Source: Paenibacillus sp. J2TS4 (lineage in GTDB: Bacteria > Bacillota > Bacilli > Paenibacillales > NBRC-103111). Taken from it: a DNA stretch of 64,000 nucleotides. Location of the stretch: the NCBI RefSeq assembly GCF_018403245.1, contig NZ_BOSH01000003.1, forward strand, positions 558,001 to 622,000. Reading direction: 5' to 3'. Below, in pieces: positions 51,245-59,484 of this stretch; the stretch's first letter is position 1, and every line of letters begins with the position of its first letter. The notes under the pieces were generated by a model. It did not search any database and had not been told where the DNA came from. It was given only the letters and a program-made list of their open reading frames with translations. The position numbers and the translations under genes are program-made.

Positions 51245-53596
51245 ATGGAAAAGCGTTACAATTTTGCTCAAATTGAAAAACAAATGCAGGAGTTTTGGGA
51301 GAAAGAACAAATTTACAGGTTCGATCCCGATGTACAAGGAGAGATTTACTCGATCGACACTCCGCCGCCGACAGTCAGCGGAAACCTGCATGTCGGGCAC
51401 TTGTTTTCTTACACACAGGCTGAAATGATTGCACGGTTTCGCAGAATGCAGGGCTATAATGTATTTTATCCCTTTGGCTTTGATGATAATGGATTGCCGA
51501 CCGAGCGTTTGGTTGAACGCGACGAAGGTATTCGTGCCAAAGATCTCTCCCGAAGTGAATTTATAAATAAATGCAAACACATAACCGAAAAATATGAAAC
51601 GGAATTTAAACATTTTTGGAGAACGCTGGGATTTTCGGTGGATTGGTCCATGCAATATGAAACGATAAGCGATGACGTTAGAAAAATATCACAGTCATTA
51701 TTCCTGGAGCTTGTTCATAAAGAAAAAGCATATGTGAAAGAATCTCCTGTGCTTTGGTGTACCGAATGTCAAACCTCCATTGCTCAGGCCGAGCTCGATA
51801 CAGATGAGATGGAGTCTACCTTCAACTATATTCCCTTTATGGTTGAGGGCAAGCCGCTTTATGTTGCAACAACACGCCCTGAACTGTTATATGGCTGCGT
51901 CAGCTTATTCGTTCATCCCGATGACGAACGGTATACACAATATATTGGGAAAACCGCACAGGTTCCGCTTTATAACTATGAAGTACCCATACGGACGGAT
52001 CATAAGGTTGGAATGGATAAAGGCACCGGTGTTGTTTTGTGTGCAACATTCGGTGACAGCACTGATGCTGAATGGTATCTTAAACACGCTCTGCCATACC
52101 GCAAAGTGATTTTGGCGGACGGGACCATGGTCAAGGATGTTCCGTTTATCGGCGGACTTAAAGTCTTTGCTGCCAGAAAAGAGATTATTCGATTGCTTGA
52201 TGAATCCAATCTGCTGCAGAAATCCGAAAAAATATTACACGCTGTTGCCGTTCATGAACGTTGCAGAAAAGAAATCGAAATCATTCCGTCAAGGCAGTGG
52301 TATATCGAGATTTTATCTGAAAAAGAGCGTTTCCTGGATGCCGCGAACAAAATAAACTGGTATCCCGCCTATATGAAAAACCGCTATATTGCATGGGTTG
52401 AAAATTTGAAGTGGGACTGGTGTATTTCCCGTCAACGCTATTTCGGTGTTCCTTTTCCGGTATGGTATTGCAATAATTGCGGAAAAACCGGTTTCGCAAA
52501 ATCCGAACAGCTTCCAGTCAATCCGCTCGAAACCCCATACATGGGCACATGCGACTGCGGATGCAAGGAATTCACGCCCGAAAGCGCCGTATTCGACACA
52601 TGGGCAACGTCATCGCTAACGCCGCAAATCCATGAACGGCTCGGCTTTAAACTAACTCCGATGAGCATGAGAACGCACGCTCATGAAATCATACGGACAT
52701 GGACTTTCTATACCATGGTCAGAAGCCTGTATCATACAGGCGATATTCCGTGGAGAGACTTGATGATCAATGGATTTGTTCTCGCCAAGAAGGGAGAGAA
52801 GATCAGCAAGTCACAAGGCAATTCCGAGATGGAACCTGCAGCGTTAATCGCCGCTCACTCTGCGGATGTTTTGCGCTATTGGTCAGCCAACGCGCGCCTT
52901 GGAACCGATACCTTTTTCGCCATCGAGGAGCTTGTGATTGCCAAACGGTTTATTACGAAGCTGTGGAACGCTTCCAAGTTTGCAATCTCTCATTTGAAAG
53001 ACATTGATTTATCTGATAAGCCTCAGCTTCTGCCGGTGGATAGGTGGATAATCGAACGTACGAACGAGACGATTACAAAGGCTGCCGTATGGTTGAATGA
53101 ATATGAAATCGGATCGGCAAGACACGAAGTGGATGAATTGTTCTGGAAAGACTTTTGCGATAATTATATAGAAATCGTCAAGTCCCGGTTATATGAGCCG
53201 GAGCTTCACGGATATGTTGAAAGACGTTCGGGGCAGTATGCGCTCTATTATGCATTGCTGAATATCCTGAAAATGTATGCCATCTATGTTCCGCATATCA
53301 CCGAATATATTTACCAACAATTTTTCAAGCAGCATGAAAAAACGGCATCTATTCATCTCTTGAAATGGGAAAAGAGTGAGCATACAAACAATGATCTTCT
53401 GGAGTTTGGAGAATCGATTAAAGAAGCCTTATCCGATATGCGCAAGTATAAGTCTGGTAAAAATTTATCCATGCGGGCCGAGATGGATGTTATGGAAATT
53501 AAATGTGAGTCTAAATATTTGGAGTGGTTTAAGCAAACCGAAAAAGATTTGAAAGCCTGTGCTAACGCCAAAGCGATCAATTATATCTCTGAGTAA
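51245..53596 (+). CDS. valS: Valyl-tRNA synthetase, short form
   Basis: 783-aa class I aminoacyl-tRNA synthetase. HIGH motif HVGH (residues 49-52), KISKS (about 519-523), editing (CP1) domain with TTRPELL, anticodon-binding domain from about 600. A zinc-ribbon-like Cys cluster (CNNC ... CDCGC) lies near 430-460. At 783 aa it is about 100 shorter than the normal Bacillus ValRS and lacks the C-terminal coiled-coil arm. It is preceded by a T-box with a valine specifier, and TTGGAGG precedes ATG 51245. A normal chromosomal valS is presumably elsewhere, so this may be an extra, possibly inhibitor-resistant copy; that is inference. Confidence 0.85.
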   Translation: MEKRYNFAQIEKQMQEFWEKEQIYRFDPDVQGEIYSIDTPPPTVSGNLHVGHLFSYTQAEMIARFRRMQGYNVFYPFGFDDNGLPTERLVERDEGIRAKDLSRSEFINKCKHITEKYETEFKHFWRTLGFSVDWSMQYETISDDVRKISQSLFLELVHKEKAYVKESPVLWCTECQTSIAQAELDTDEMESTFNYIPFMVEGKPLYVATTRPELLYGCVSLFVHPDDERYTQYIGKTAQVPLYNYEVPIRTDHKVGMDKGTGVVLCATFGDSTDAEWYLKHALPYRKVILADGTMVKDVPFIGGLKVFAARKEIIRLLDESNLLQKSEKILHAVAVHERCRKEIEIIPSRQWYIEILSEKERFLDAANKINWYPAYMKNRYIAWVENLKWDWCISRQRYFGVPFPVWYCNNCGKTGFAKSEQLPVNPLETPYMGTCDCGCKEFTPESAVFDTWATSSLTPQIHERLGFKLTPMSMRTHAHEIIRTWTFYTMVRSLYHTGDIPWRDLMINGFVLAKKGEKISKSQGNSEMEPAALIAAHSADVLRYWSANARLGTDTFFAIEELVIAKRFITKLWNASKFAISHLKDIDLSDKPQLLPVDRWIIERTNETITKAAVWLNEYEIGSARHEVDELFWKDFCDNYIEIVKSRLYEPELHGYVERRSGQYALYYALLNILKMYAIYVPHITEYIYQQFFKQHEKTASIHLLKWEKSEHTNNDLLEFGESIKEALSDMRKYKSGKNLSMRAEMDVMEIKCESKYLEWFKQTEKDLKACANAKAINYISE

Positions 53597-53621
53597 GTAG
53601 GCGGATCAGCGGCCTTGTCTG

Positions 53622-53657
53622 CGTCGGTTCTCCAAGCGGCATAGAGGGGAACCGACG
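53622..53657 (+). terminator. Terminator-like hairpin
   Basis: CGTCGGTTC(TCC) pairs with (GGGG)AACCGACG around a 12-base loop. The T run is short. It follows the valS-like gene. Confidence 0.65.
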
Positions 53658-53665
53658 ACTTTCAT

Positions 53666-53830
53666 TCACATCATACTTTCTTTTCCAAAACCTTATCCGT
53701 CCATTACAAAGCCGTTGCCTATATCCGCTACTTGAGTCCGAACGTAGAGACATAAGACTCCCAAAAGCCTTGCTCCCTAAGATACCTACAAAACCGACCG
53801 CTCCACTGGCAGCGATGAGATCAGGGGTTC
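53666..53830. repeat. Composite duplicate of A1 and A2
   Basis: 53666-53740 matches 43461-43534 and 53739-53830 matches 44229-44320, joined at a CG shared by both. The second part contains the tRNA-like CTGGCAGCGATGAGATCAGGG and then diverges, so the acceptor end is lost. It marks the right edge of the proposed island and is a deletion form of the left edge. Confidence 0.85.
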
Positions 53831-53907
53831 GTTACGCGCGTAAGGGAGTTCAAGTTAAAATCCACGGGAAACCGTGGTTTTTATATTGACTGAAAATTAT
53901 GGTATAC

Positions 53908-53924
53908 TGTTTATTAAGTAAACA
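53908..53924 (+). promoter_or_regulatory. TetR operator candidate
   Basis: TGTTTA-TTAAG-TAAACA is a perfect inverted repeat with a 5-base centre, upstream of the TetR gene. A TATACT hexamer overlaps its left edge. Similar half-sites (ACTGTTTAT) occur in the exporter promoter at about 56710-56735. Confidence 0.65.
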
Positions 53925-54001
53925 ATTTAATTATGGACATCGGTCTATCCAGTGGCGAATGGATATTCCCTAAGTTAGACCATTATGGAGGATATGAAAT
54001 C

Positions 54002-54820
54002 ATGCAGAAAGACGACCACATGGATCACGAAGCCATCAGCAAATTACCTCGCGCGGTAGCGCTGAGTTGGGGGATAGTCAAAGAATCGCAGAGGGGACCT
54101 AAGCGAGAAATGAGCATAAAGAAAATAGTGGACGCCGCTATCGCAATCGCCGATAAGGATGGGCTTTCCGCTGTCTCCATGAGCCGGGTTGCAGCTTCTC
54201 TTGGATTTACCGCAATGTCCCTCTACCGATATATACCCAGTAAGGACGATCTGCTGTTGCTGATGCAGGATGCCGTGTGTGCCATCCCTATTCCGCCGGA
54301 GGAGAAGGACATAGACTGGCGCGAAAGTATGCGTGAGTATGTTCGGGCTACGATTAACGTCTTCGTGGAGCATCCATGGTATGGCGACATTCCCATCTCC
54401 GGTGTCCCGGTTACACCAAACAACCTTCAAATTATTGACTGGGCGCTTAGACCGATGCGTGATTTTCCGCTAAATGATTATGAAAAAATATCTATCATCC
54501 TTTTGTTAAGCAGTTACGCGCGTTCGACAGGAATCATTCAAAGGGATATAGACCGGGCTATGCGGACAGGAGCAAGTCCTGCTGTCGTCAGTGGTCTAGA
54601 TTATGGTGCAGCGCTTAGGCAATTGGTTACACCGGAACGCTTTCCAAATCTGGATCCCATCATCAGATCCGGTGCATATACCGAGGAGAACGTCAATGAA
54701 AATACTGTTGGCAACGACTTTGATTTCGGTCTGGAACGGATTCTGGACGGCATTGAACATTACCTTGCCTTCAGAATGCCTGTGGTTCCGGTGGCGAGTG
54801 ATACATCGAAGAAGAAATAA
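54002..54820 (+). CDS. TetR-family regulator of a DrrAB-type exporter
   Basis: 272 aa. The helix-turn-helix (AVSMSRVAASLGFTAMSLYR) lies at residues about 55-75 after an N-terminal extension (MQKDDHMDHEAISKLPRA). The C-terminal domain (YEKISIILLLSSYARSTGI etc.) resembles the TetR_C domain of regulators next to DrrA/DrrB transporters. ATG 54002 follows TATGGAGG; a start at 53933 lies further upstream without a site. It is convergent with the exporter genes but probably controls both, since related operator sequences are found at each promoter. Confidence 0.87.
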   Translation: MQKDDHMDHEAISKLPRAVALSWGIVKESQRGPKREMSIKKIVDAAIAIADKDGLSAVSMSRVAASLGFTAMSLYRYIPSKDDLLLLMQDAVCAIPIPPEEKDIDWRESMREYVRATINVFVEHPWYGDIPISGVPVTPNNLQIIDWALRPMRDFPLNDYEKISIILLLSSYARSTGIIQRDIDRAMRTGASPAVVSGLDYGAALRQLVTPERFPNLDPIIRSGAYTEENVNENTVGNDFDFGLERILDGIEHYLAFRMPVVPVASDTSKKK

Positions 54821-54870
54821 GGGGCAATCCCCGCATGCCCAGTCAGGCGGCTTTCGCTGGCCCTGACCAT

Positions 54871-54923
54871 AAACGAAAAAGGGTTGGTACAGAAATAGTC
54901 CCTGTACCAGCCCTTTTTCGTTT
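54871..54923. terminator. Strong bidirectional terminator
   Basis: AAACGAAAAAGGG and TGGTACAG pair with CTGTACCA and CCCTTTTTCGTTT (one mismatch) around a short loop. It separates the convergent TetR gene and exporter operon. Confidence 0.88.
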
Positions 54924-54995
54924 ACCGTTATAGAACTTCTCTATTCGTGGACACCGCTCTGTATCAAATGATTGTTATTCCATTCTAACCTCTCG

Positions 54996-55784
54996 CTAAC
55001 GACGTCCCGCTTTCCGGCGAAAAGCCCAAACGCTCCATACGAGGGACAGAAGAAGAATGAGCAGACACCATCCAATCGCCCACCAGGCACGATCATGAAT
55101 GGGTGCGCCTGTGAGAAGTCCTCGGATGGTTTCGATAACCGGAGTGATGGGCTGATGATTCGCAACCCCACGCAACCATGCAGGCATCGTGTCTGTCGGG
55201 ACGAAGGCGCTGGATAGGTATGGAAGAAAAAGCAGGGCGAACCCGTATCCGCTGGCGGCGGAAGGACTGCTGGCAACAAGCCCGATGGCTGCGAAGAGCG
55301 AGGTGAAGGTAAGAATGAACAGAGTAATGACGGCTATCGCTCCAACCCACTCCAATACATTGGCAGTTGGCCGAAAGCCAACGAGCAGTGCAACGCCAAT
55401 GACTATTCCGGTGGCCAACAGGTTGCGGGCAACGCTTGCGACGACATGCCCGGTGATAACGCTCAGGCTACGAATCGGCATCGTTCGAAATCGGTCAATG
55501 ATGCCGTTGGTCATATCATTGGCCACATCCACAGCCGTACTGGACGAACCAAAGCCGGCACACAGCAGAATGATACCTGGAACTACATAATTCACATAGT
55601 CGCCGCTCGAGTCAATGGCGCCGCCAAACACATAGGTAAAGAGCAGCATAAGCATGATGGGAAGCATAATGGCCATTATTAATGAATCGGTATTGCGTAA
55701 ACTGTGGCGAATACTGCGCCCAATGAAGACGGCGTTCGTAACACCGAACGATGCCGACTTGGTTGGTCTTGAAGGGGTTATCAT
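54996..55784 (-). CDS. ABC-2 type permease, DrrB-like
   Basis: 262 aa with six hydrophobic helices. The N-terminal IGRSIRHSLRNTDSLIMAIM is the usual DrrB amphipathic start, and YVVPGIILLCAGFGSSSTAV, with the ABC-2 signature EWVGAIAVITLFI, follows. It forms the membrane channel for the ATPase encoded just upstream (55781-56668); the genes overlap by four bases (ATGA). DrrAB pumps export drugs such as anthracyclines or lipids. The substrate here is unknown. Confidence 0.9.
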   Translation of the reverse strand: MITPSRPTKSASFGVTNAVFIGRSIRHSLRNTDSLIMAIMLPIMLMLLFTYVFGGAIDSSGDYVNYVVPGIILLCAGFGSSSTAVDVANDMTNGIIDRFRTMPIRSLSVITGHVVASVARNLLATGIVIGVALLVGFRPTANVLEWVGAIAVITLFILTFTSLFAAIGLVASSPSAASGYGFALLFLPYLSSAFVPTDTMPAWLRGVANHQPITPVIETIRGLLTGAPIHDRAWWAIGWCLLILLLSLVWSVWAFRRKAGRR

Positions 55785-56668
55785 GATACCGATTCCTCCA
55801 TTTTTTTGGTCGTCAAAGCAAGGAACACATCATCCATGCTTGGCTTACGGATGTTTACCTGGGTCCCCTGTGGGACGGTATGGCCCAGCTCATGGAGTGA
55901 TTGGCTGATGTCGTGGATATTGCCGCTGGTAGGGATAGATCGAATTATATCGTCTTTCGCATTGCGCAGCTCGAGCACGTTACCTCCCACGCGAGACTTC
56001 AGTTCGCCTGAAGTTCCGGTTGCGATGACGCGTCCATCGGCGATCACCGCGATGGTGTCAGCCAATTGATCGGCTTCTTCTAAATACTGCGTCGTCAGAA
56101 AAATAGTGATGCCTTGTTCTGCCAGTTGTAGGATGATATCCCACAATGCTCGTCGGCTAATCGTATCGAGTCCCGTCGTTGGTTCGTCCAGGAACATCAC
56201 GGGCCTGCTAACCACCAGGCTAATGGCGAGATCCAGACGACGGCGCATGCCGCCCGAGTATGTCTTCACGCGCTTGCCAGCGGCCGCTAAGAGGTCGAAG
56301 TGCTTTAGCAGCTCAGCTGCCCGAGTACGGGATTGTGCTGCTGTAAGCCCGGAGAGTCTGCCGATCATGCACAAATTCTCTTCGGCGGTTAACATTTCGT
56401 CGACAGCGGCGAACTGTCCGGTGAGGCTGATGGACCGCCTGACCTCGTTCCTTTCCGTTACGACATCGTGCCCGGCTACGCGTACGGATCCTTCATCGAG
56501 AGCTACCAGTGTAGACAGGATGTGAATGAGTGTGGTTTTACCGGCACCGTTCGGGCCAAGCAGGGCAAATACGGTGCCTGATGGCACCGCCAGATCGATG
56601 CCGTCCAGCACAACTTGGTCACCGAAACGCTTTTGCAGCCCTGCAACTTCAATGGCTAATTTACTCAT
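55781..56668 (-). CDS. ABC transporter ATP-binding protein, DrrA-like
   Basis: 295 aa. Walker A GPNGAGKTT, signature YSGGMRRRLD, Walker B VMFLDEPTTGLD, H-loop TTQYLEEADQLAD, where the usual switch His is Gln (TTQY), as in many DrrA proteins. The C-terminal part (about 230-295, with NIRKPSMDDVFLALT) is the DrrA-specific regulatory end, containing the PSLDDVFL-like motif. It is first in the operon with the permease. AAAGAGGCGTAG precedes its ATG. Confidence 0.92.
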   Translation of the reverse strand: MSKLAIEVAGLQKRFGDQVVLDGIDLAVPSGTVFALLGPNGAGKTTLIHILSTLVALDEGSVRVAGHDVVTERNEVRRSISLTGQFAAVDEMLTAEENLCMIGRLSGLTAAQSRTRAAELLKHFDLLAAAGKRVKTYSGGMRRRLDLAISLVVSRPVMFLDEPTTGLDTISRRALWDIILQLAEQGITIFLTTQYLEEADQLADTIAVIADGRVIATGTSGELKSRVGGNVLELRNAKDDIIRSIPTSGNIHDISQSLHELGHTVPQGTQVNIRKPSMDDVFLALTTKKMEESVS

Positions 56669-56683
56669 GCTACGCCTCTTTTC

Positions 56684-56735
56684 TGTGTACTTAATATAGT
56701 ATATGACATAAACAGTATATTAAATAAACAGTTAA
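56684..56735 (-). promoter_or_regulatory. Operator/promoter of the DrrAB-type operon
   Basis: On the plus strand TGTGTACTTAATATAGTATA (56684-56703) resembles the TGTTTACTTAATA side of the TetR-gene operator, and ATAAACAGTATA with AAATAAACAGT (about 56711-56735) repeats the ACTGTTTAT half-site twice. This suggests one TetR protein binds at both promoters. A -10 is likely within TATAGTATA. Confidence 0.55.
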
Positions 56736-56819
56736 AATGCAACGAGTAATTTACATAAAGAGAAGACGGTACACGCGAGAGAGGCAAGAAAGGGACATTT
56801 TTGCGGGATTGCAAAATTT

Positions 56820-56848
56820 TTGCCTAGACTGTGAAATTATTGTACAAT
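56820..56848 (+). promoter_or_regulatory. Promoter of the aldolase gene
   Basis: TTGCCT (56820-56825), 17 bases, TACAAT (56843-56848). Transcription from here leaves a leader of about 210 bases before ATG 57063; I see no riboswitch in it. Confidence 0.6.
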
Positions 56849-57062
56849 AAAGAAAACTTTACCTTAGTCTCCGTGTTTGATGCTTGGACAGGCCTATCTG
56901 GATTCGTCGCTGATCCCTTTCTCTCCGGATCGATACGGCGAGATCGTCCCCTGCTTGTTCTAAGCGTCAAGTACTGGCTCCGTTGTGAGCTATTAAGAAA
57001 ATGATTATCGGATTGATACCAAGCCAAGTCCATCATTCTATGAATAAGGAAGGAGAAGCATT

Positions 57063-57950
57063 ATGAACAAGGAACAAATGGAGCGAATTCATACGGGAAA
57101 GGGTTTCATCGCAGCGTTGGACCAGAGTGGGGGGAGTACTCCAAAGGCGCTGCTGCAGTACGGAATTAAGGAAACCAGCTATTCCAATGAAGAAGAGATG
57201 TTCGGGTTGGTCCATGAAATGAGAACACGCATTATCACAAGCCCGGCATTCACTTCGGAATATATTTTGGGTGCTATTTTGTTTGAAAACACTATGGATC
57301 GTACGATTGACCATCAATTTACCGCCGATTATCTTTGGGAGAAGAAAGGCATTGTGCCTTTTTTGAAGATCGATAAAGGGCTCGCCGGACTGGAAAATGG
57401 AGTTCAGCTCATGAAGCCTATTCCGGATTTGGACGATCTTTTAAAGCGGGCGATAGACAAAAACATTTTTGGGACAAAAATGCGTTCGGTGATCAAAGAA
57501 GCCAACCCGGAAGGAATTAGACAAGTAGTGGAGCAGCAGTTCGATATTGGCAAACAAATCTTGTCGATGGGACTCGTACCGATTATCGAACCTGAGGTCG
57601 ATATTTATAGCGCGGATAAGAAAAAATCGGAGCAAATTTTAAAAGATGAGATTTTCAACCAATTGTCTTTTTTAGATAAAGACGTAAAAATCATGCTGAA
57701 GCTTTCCATACCGACGGAAGATCATTATTATCGCGATTTGATAGACGATCCACATGTTGTAAGGGTTGTAGCTTTGTCGGGCGGATATGATCAATGGGAA
57801 GCCAATGAAAAACTGGCCCGGCATCACGGCCTCATCGCGAGCTTTTCCCGTGCCTTATCGGAGGGGTTGACCGCCCAGCAAACAGACGAACAATTTAACG
57901 CGATGCTGTCCCGTTCTATTAAGTCCATTTATGAAGCATCCATCACCTGA
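57063..57950 (+). CDS. fda: Fructose-bisphosphate aldolase, class I
   Basis: 295 aa, the Staphylococcus-type class I aldolase that splits fructose 1,6-bisphosphate in glycolysis without metal. [20 protein letters not shown] at the N-terminus and [14 protein letters not shown] are family signatures; [14 protein letters not shown] contains the Schiff-base Lys. EPEVDIYS and [14 protein letters not shown] complete the barrel. GAAGGAGAAG precedes ATG 57063. Monocistronic, with its own promoter. Confidence 0.93.
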   Translation: MNKEQMERIHTGKGFIAALDQSGGSTPKALLQYGIKETSYSNEEEMFGLVHEMRTRIITSPAFTSEYILGAILFENTMDRTIDHQFTADYLWEKKGIVPFLKIDKGLAGLENGVQLMKPIPDLDDLLKRAIDKNIFGTKMRSVIKEANPEGIRQVVEQQFDIGKQILSMGLVPIIEPEVDIYSADKKKSEQILKDEIFNQLSFLDKDVKIMLKLSIPTEDHYYRDLIDDPHVVRVVALSGGYDQWEANEKLARHHGLIASFSRALSEGLTAQQTDEQFNAMLSRSIKSIYEASIT

Positions 57951-58013
57951 TCCCGGCTAAATATTGCCGCCTGTTTCAAAATGAGGTCAGGGGCTCTGTT
58001 CCGTCCCCTTGTA

Positions 58014-58091
58014 GGACTGTTCGACCAGGGACGGGTCATTATCGAGAGCAGCGAGCCGCTGCAGGAAGGGGACAAGGTTCGGATGAAGTAA
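58014..58091 (+). pseudogene. C-terminal scrap of an adaptor/HlyD-type protein
   Basis: 25 codons read GLFDQGRVIIESSEPLQEGD-KVRMK then stop. The DGxRVxV...L..GDKV form is typical of the last beta-strand of membrane-fusion/adaptor proteins. The upstream frame is poor, so it is a relic. Confidence 0.35.
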
Positions 58092-58108
58092 TCAAGCTTA
58101 GAATCCGA

Positions 58109-58696
58109 TCATGTTCCCAACTTTGTTAAGGCATTTGCGGCTGAGAAGAGATCCTGTTTCAGAAGCTCTCTTTTAATTTCGTCGCGAAATACGGCGGACG
58201 GATGATAGGTCGGCAGGATACGGATTCCGTGCTTCTCCAGCCACTCTCCGCGAATTTCGGTTATTTTCGCTTTTCGATCTACAATCGCCTGTACGGCTAT
58301 GCTTCCCAGACAAACGATAATCGCCGGATGAATCAATTCGATTTGCCGGAGCAAAATCGGCAACGCTTCTTTAATCTCCGATATTTTCGGTTTCCGATTA
58401 CCGGGCGGCCTCACTTTGATTACGTTCGTCAGATAAGCTTCCTCCCTGAGGATGTCCGCTTCCTGCAAATATTTATTCAGCAGCCTTCCCGAATTGCCGA
58501 CAAATGGCCGGCCGGTCTCGGCTTCTTTTTCCCCGGGGGCCTCCCCGAGCAACAACAGACGGGCATGCTCCGGTCCTTCACCGAATACAAGCTTCTCACC
58601 AGGCTCCGGTAAAAAAACACGATGACAGACAGCATCCAATGCTTCCAGATTGCGGATCGCTTGCAAATCGTAAGGGGAGACTGTTTCGACGATCAT
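58109..58696 (-). CDS. Uracil-DNA glycosylase, family 4-like, lacking Fe-S cysteines
   Basis: 195 aa. Motif A is LLLLGEAPGEKEAETGRPFVGNSG (residues 47-70), with the PFVG continuation; motif B is TYHPSAVFR (163-171) with the catalytic His. These remove uracil from DNA. Family 4 enzymes normally bind a 4Fe-4S cluster through four cysteines: here C24 is kept but C27 is Val (CHRV), and the two later Cys are Val95 (NVIKVRPPGNR) and Ala111 (EALPILLRQIELI). The cluster is therefore probably absent. The start overlaps the DUF72 stop by four bases. Third gene of a DNA-repair operon. Confidence 0.85.
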   Translation of the reverse strand: MIVETVSPYDLQAIRNLEALDAVCHRVFLPEPGEKLVFGEGPEHARLLLLGEAPGEKEAETGRPFVGNSGRLLNKYLQEADILREEAYLTNVIKVRPPGNRKPKISEIKEALPILLRQIELIHPAIIVCLGSIAVQAIVDRKAKITEIRGEWLEKHGIRILPTYHPSAVFRDEIKRELLKQDLFSAANALTKLGT

Positions 58697-59484
58697 GTGG
58701 AAACGACCTCCTCCTTCAGCATTTCTCGCAGCATCCGTCCGTTGATGACAGCCTGCGCCCGGTAATGGTTATTCATACTGATGAACGTCTTTTCCGTTTT
58801 CTCGGCAAGTTTGCGAATATTCGGAACCCAATCCGTAAGTTCGTTCTCGCTGTACAAATAGTCATATCGTTCGTACGCCTCTTTGTGATGCCACCATTTC
58901 TTATAATTCCGGCCGTGAAACCGGATATAACCAATTGGGCCGGTTGCTCTGATGATCGGCGGAACGAGTGTTTTAAACTGCGGCTCGTCCACACAAACAT
59001 AACCCAATTGCTCTTCTTCCAGCAGGTCGAATATTCGTTCATCGATCCATTCTTCGTGGCGAAATTCGACAACGACCGGAATATCGCCCATCAACTCTTT
59101 AAATTCCTTCAAATAATCCCGGTTTTCATCCCGATTCCGGAAGCTGGTTGGAAACTGGGCCAGTACACATCCCAGTTTGCCCGCTTCTATTAATGGCTTC
59201 AACGCTTCCTTAAAATCGGAGAAGTGTTGTTCATTATCTTCCCGTTTATGCGTCATCCCCCGATAGGCTTTGATGACGAACTGAAAGTGCTCGGGTGTTT
59301 TCTCCCGCATATGATACAGCATAAATCGGTTGGGCATCGCGTAAAAAGATGAGTTTACCTCTGTAAACGCAAATTCCCGGGCGTAAAAGGAAAGCCTTTC
59401 TTTTTTGTCCAAATCTTCTGGGTAAAAGATCCCGCGCCAATCCTCATAACTGTAACCAGCCGTTCCGATTAGTAGCATATTCAT
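58693..59484 (-). CDS. DUF72 family protein (YecE-like)
   Basis: 263 aa of the TIM-barrel DUF72 family. GTAGYSYEDWRGIFYPEDLD is the signature N-terminus; FAFTEVNSSFYAMPN, VEFRHEEW and YIRFHGRNYKKWW are conserved strands. A nuclease or DNA-repair role has been suspected from phylogeny, but no reaction is established. It overlaps the polymerase gene by four bases upstream and the UDG gene by four bases downstream, so the three are certainly one translation-coupled operon. Confidence 0.9.
   Translation of the reverse strand: MNMLLIGTAGYSYEDWRGIFYPEDLDKKERLSFYAREFAFTEVNSSFYAMPNRFMLYHMREKTPEHFQFVIKAYRGMTHKREDNEQHFSDFKEALKPLIEAGKLGCVLAQFPTSFRNRDENRDYLKEFKELMGDIPVVVEFRHEEWIDERIFDLLEEEQLGYVCVDEPQFKTLVPPIIRATGPIGYIRFHGRNYKKWWHHKEAYERYDYLYSENELTDWVPNIRKLAEKTEKTFISMNNHYRAQAVINGRMLREMLKEEVVST

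Noticed and set aside
56849..57062. Riboswitch in the long aldolase leader
   Set aside because: No known aptamer core or terminator/antiterminator pair could be made out.
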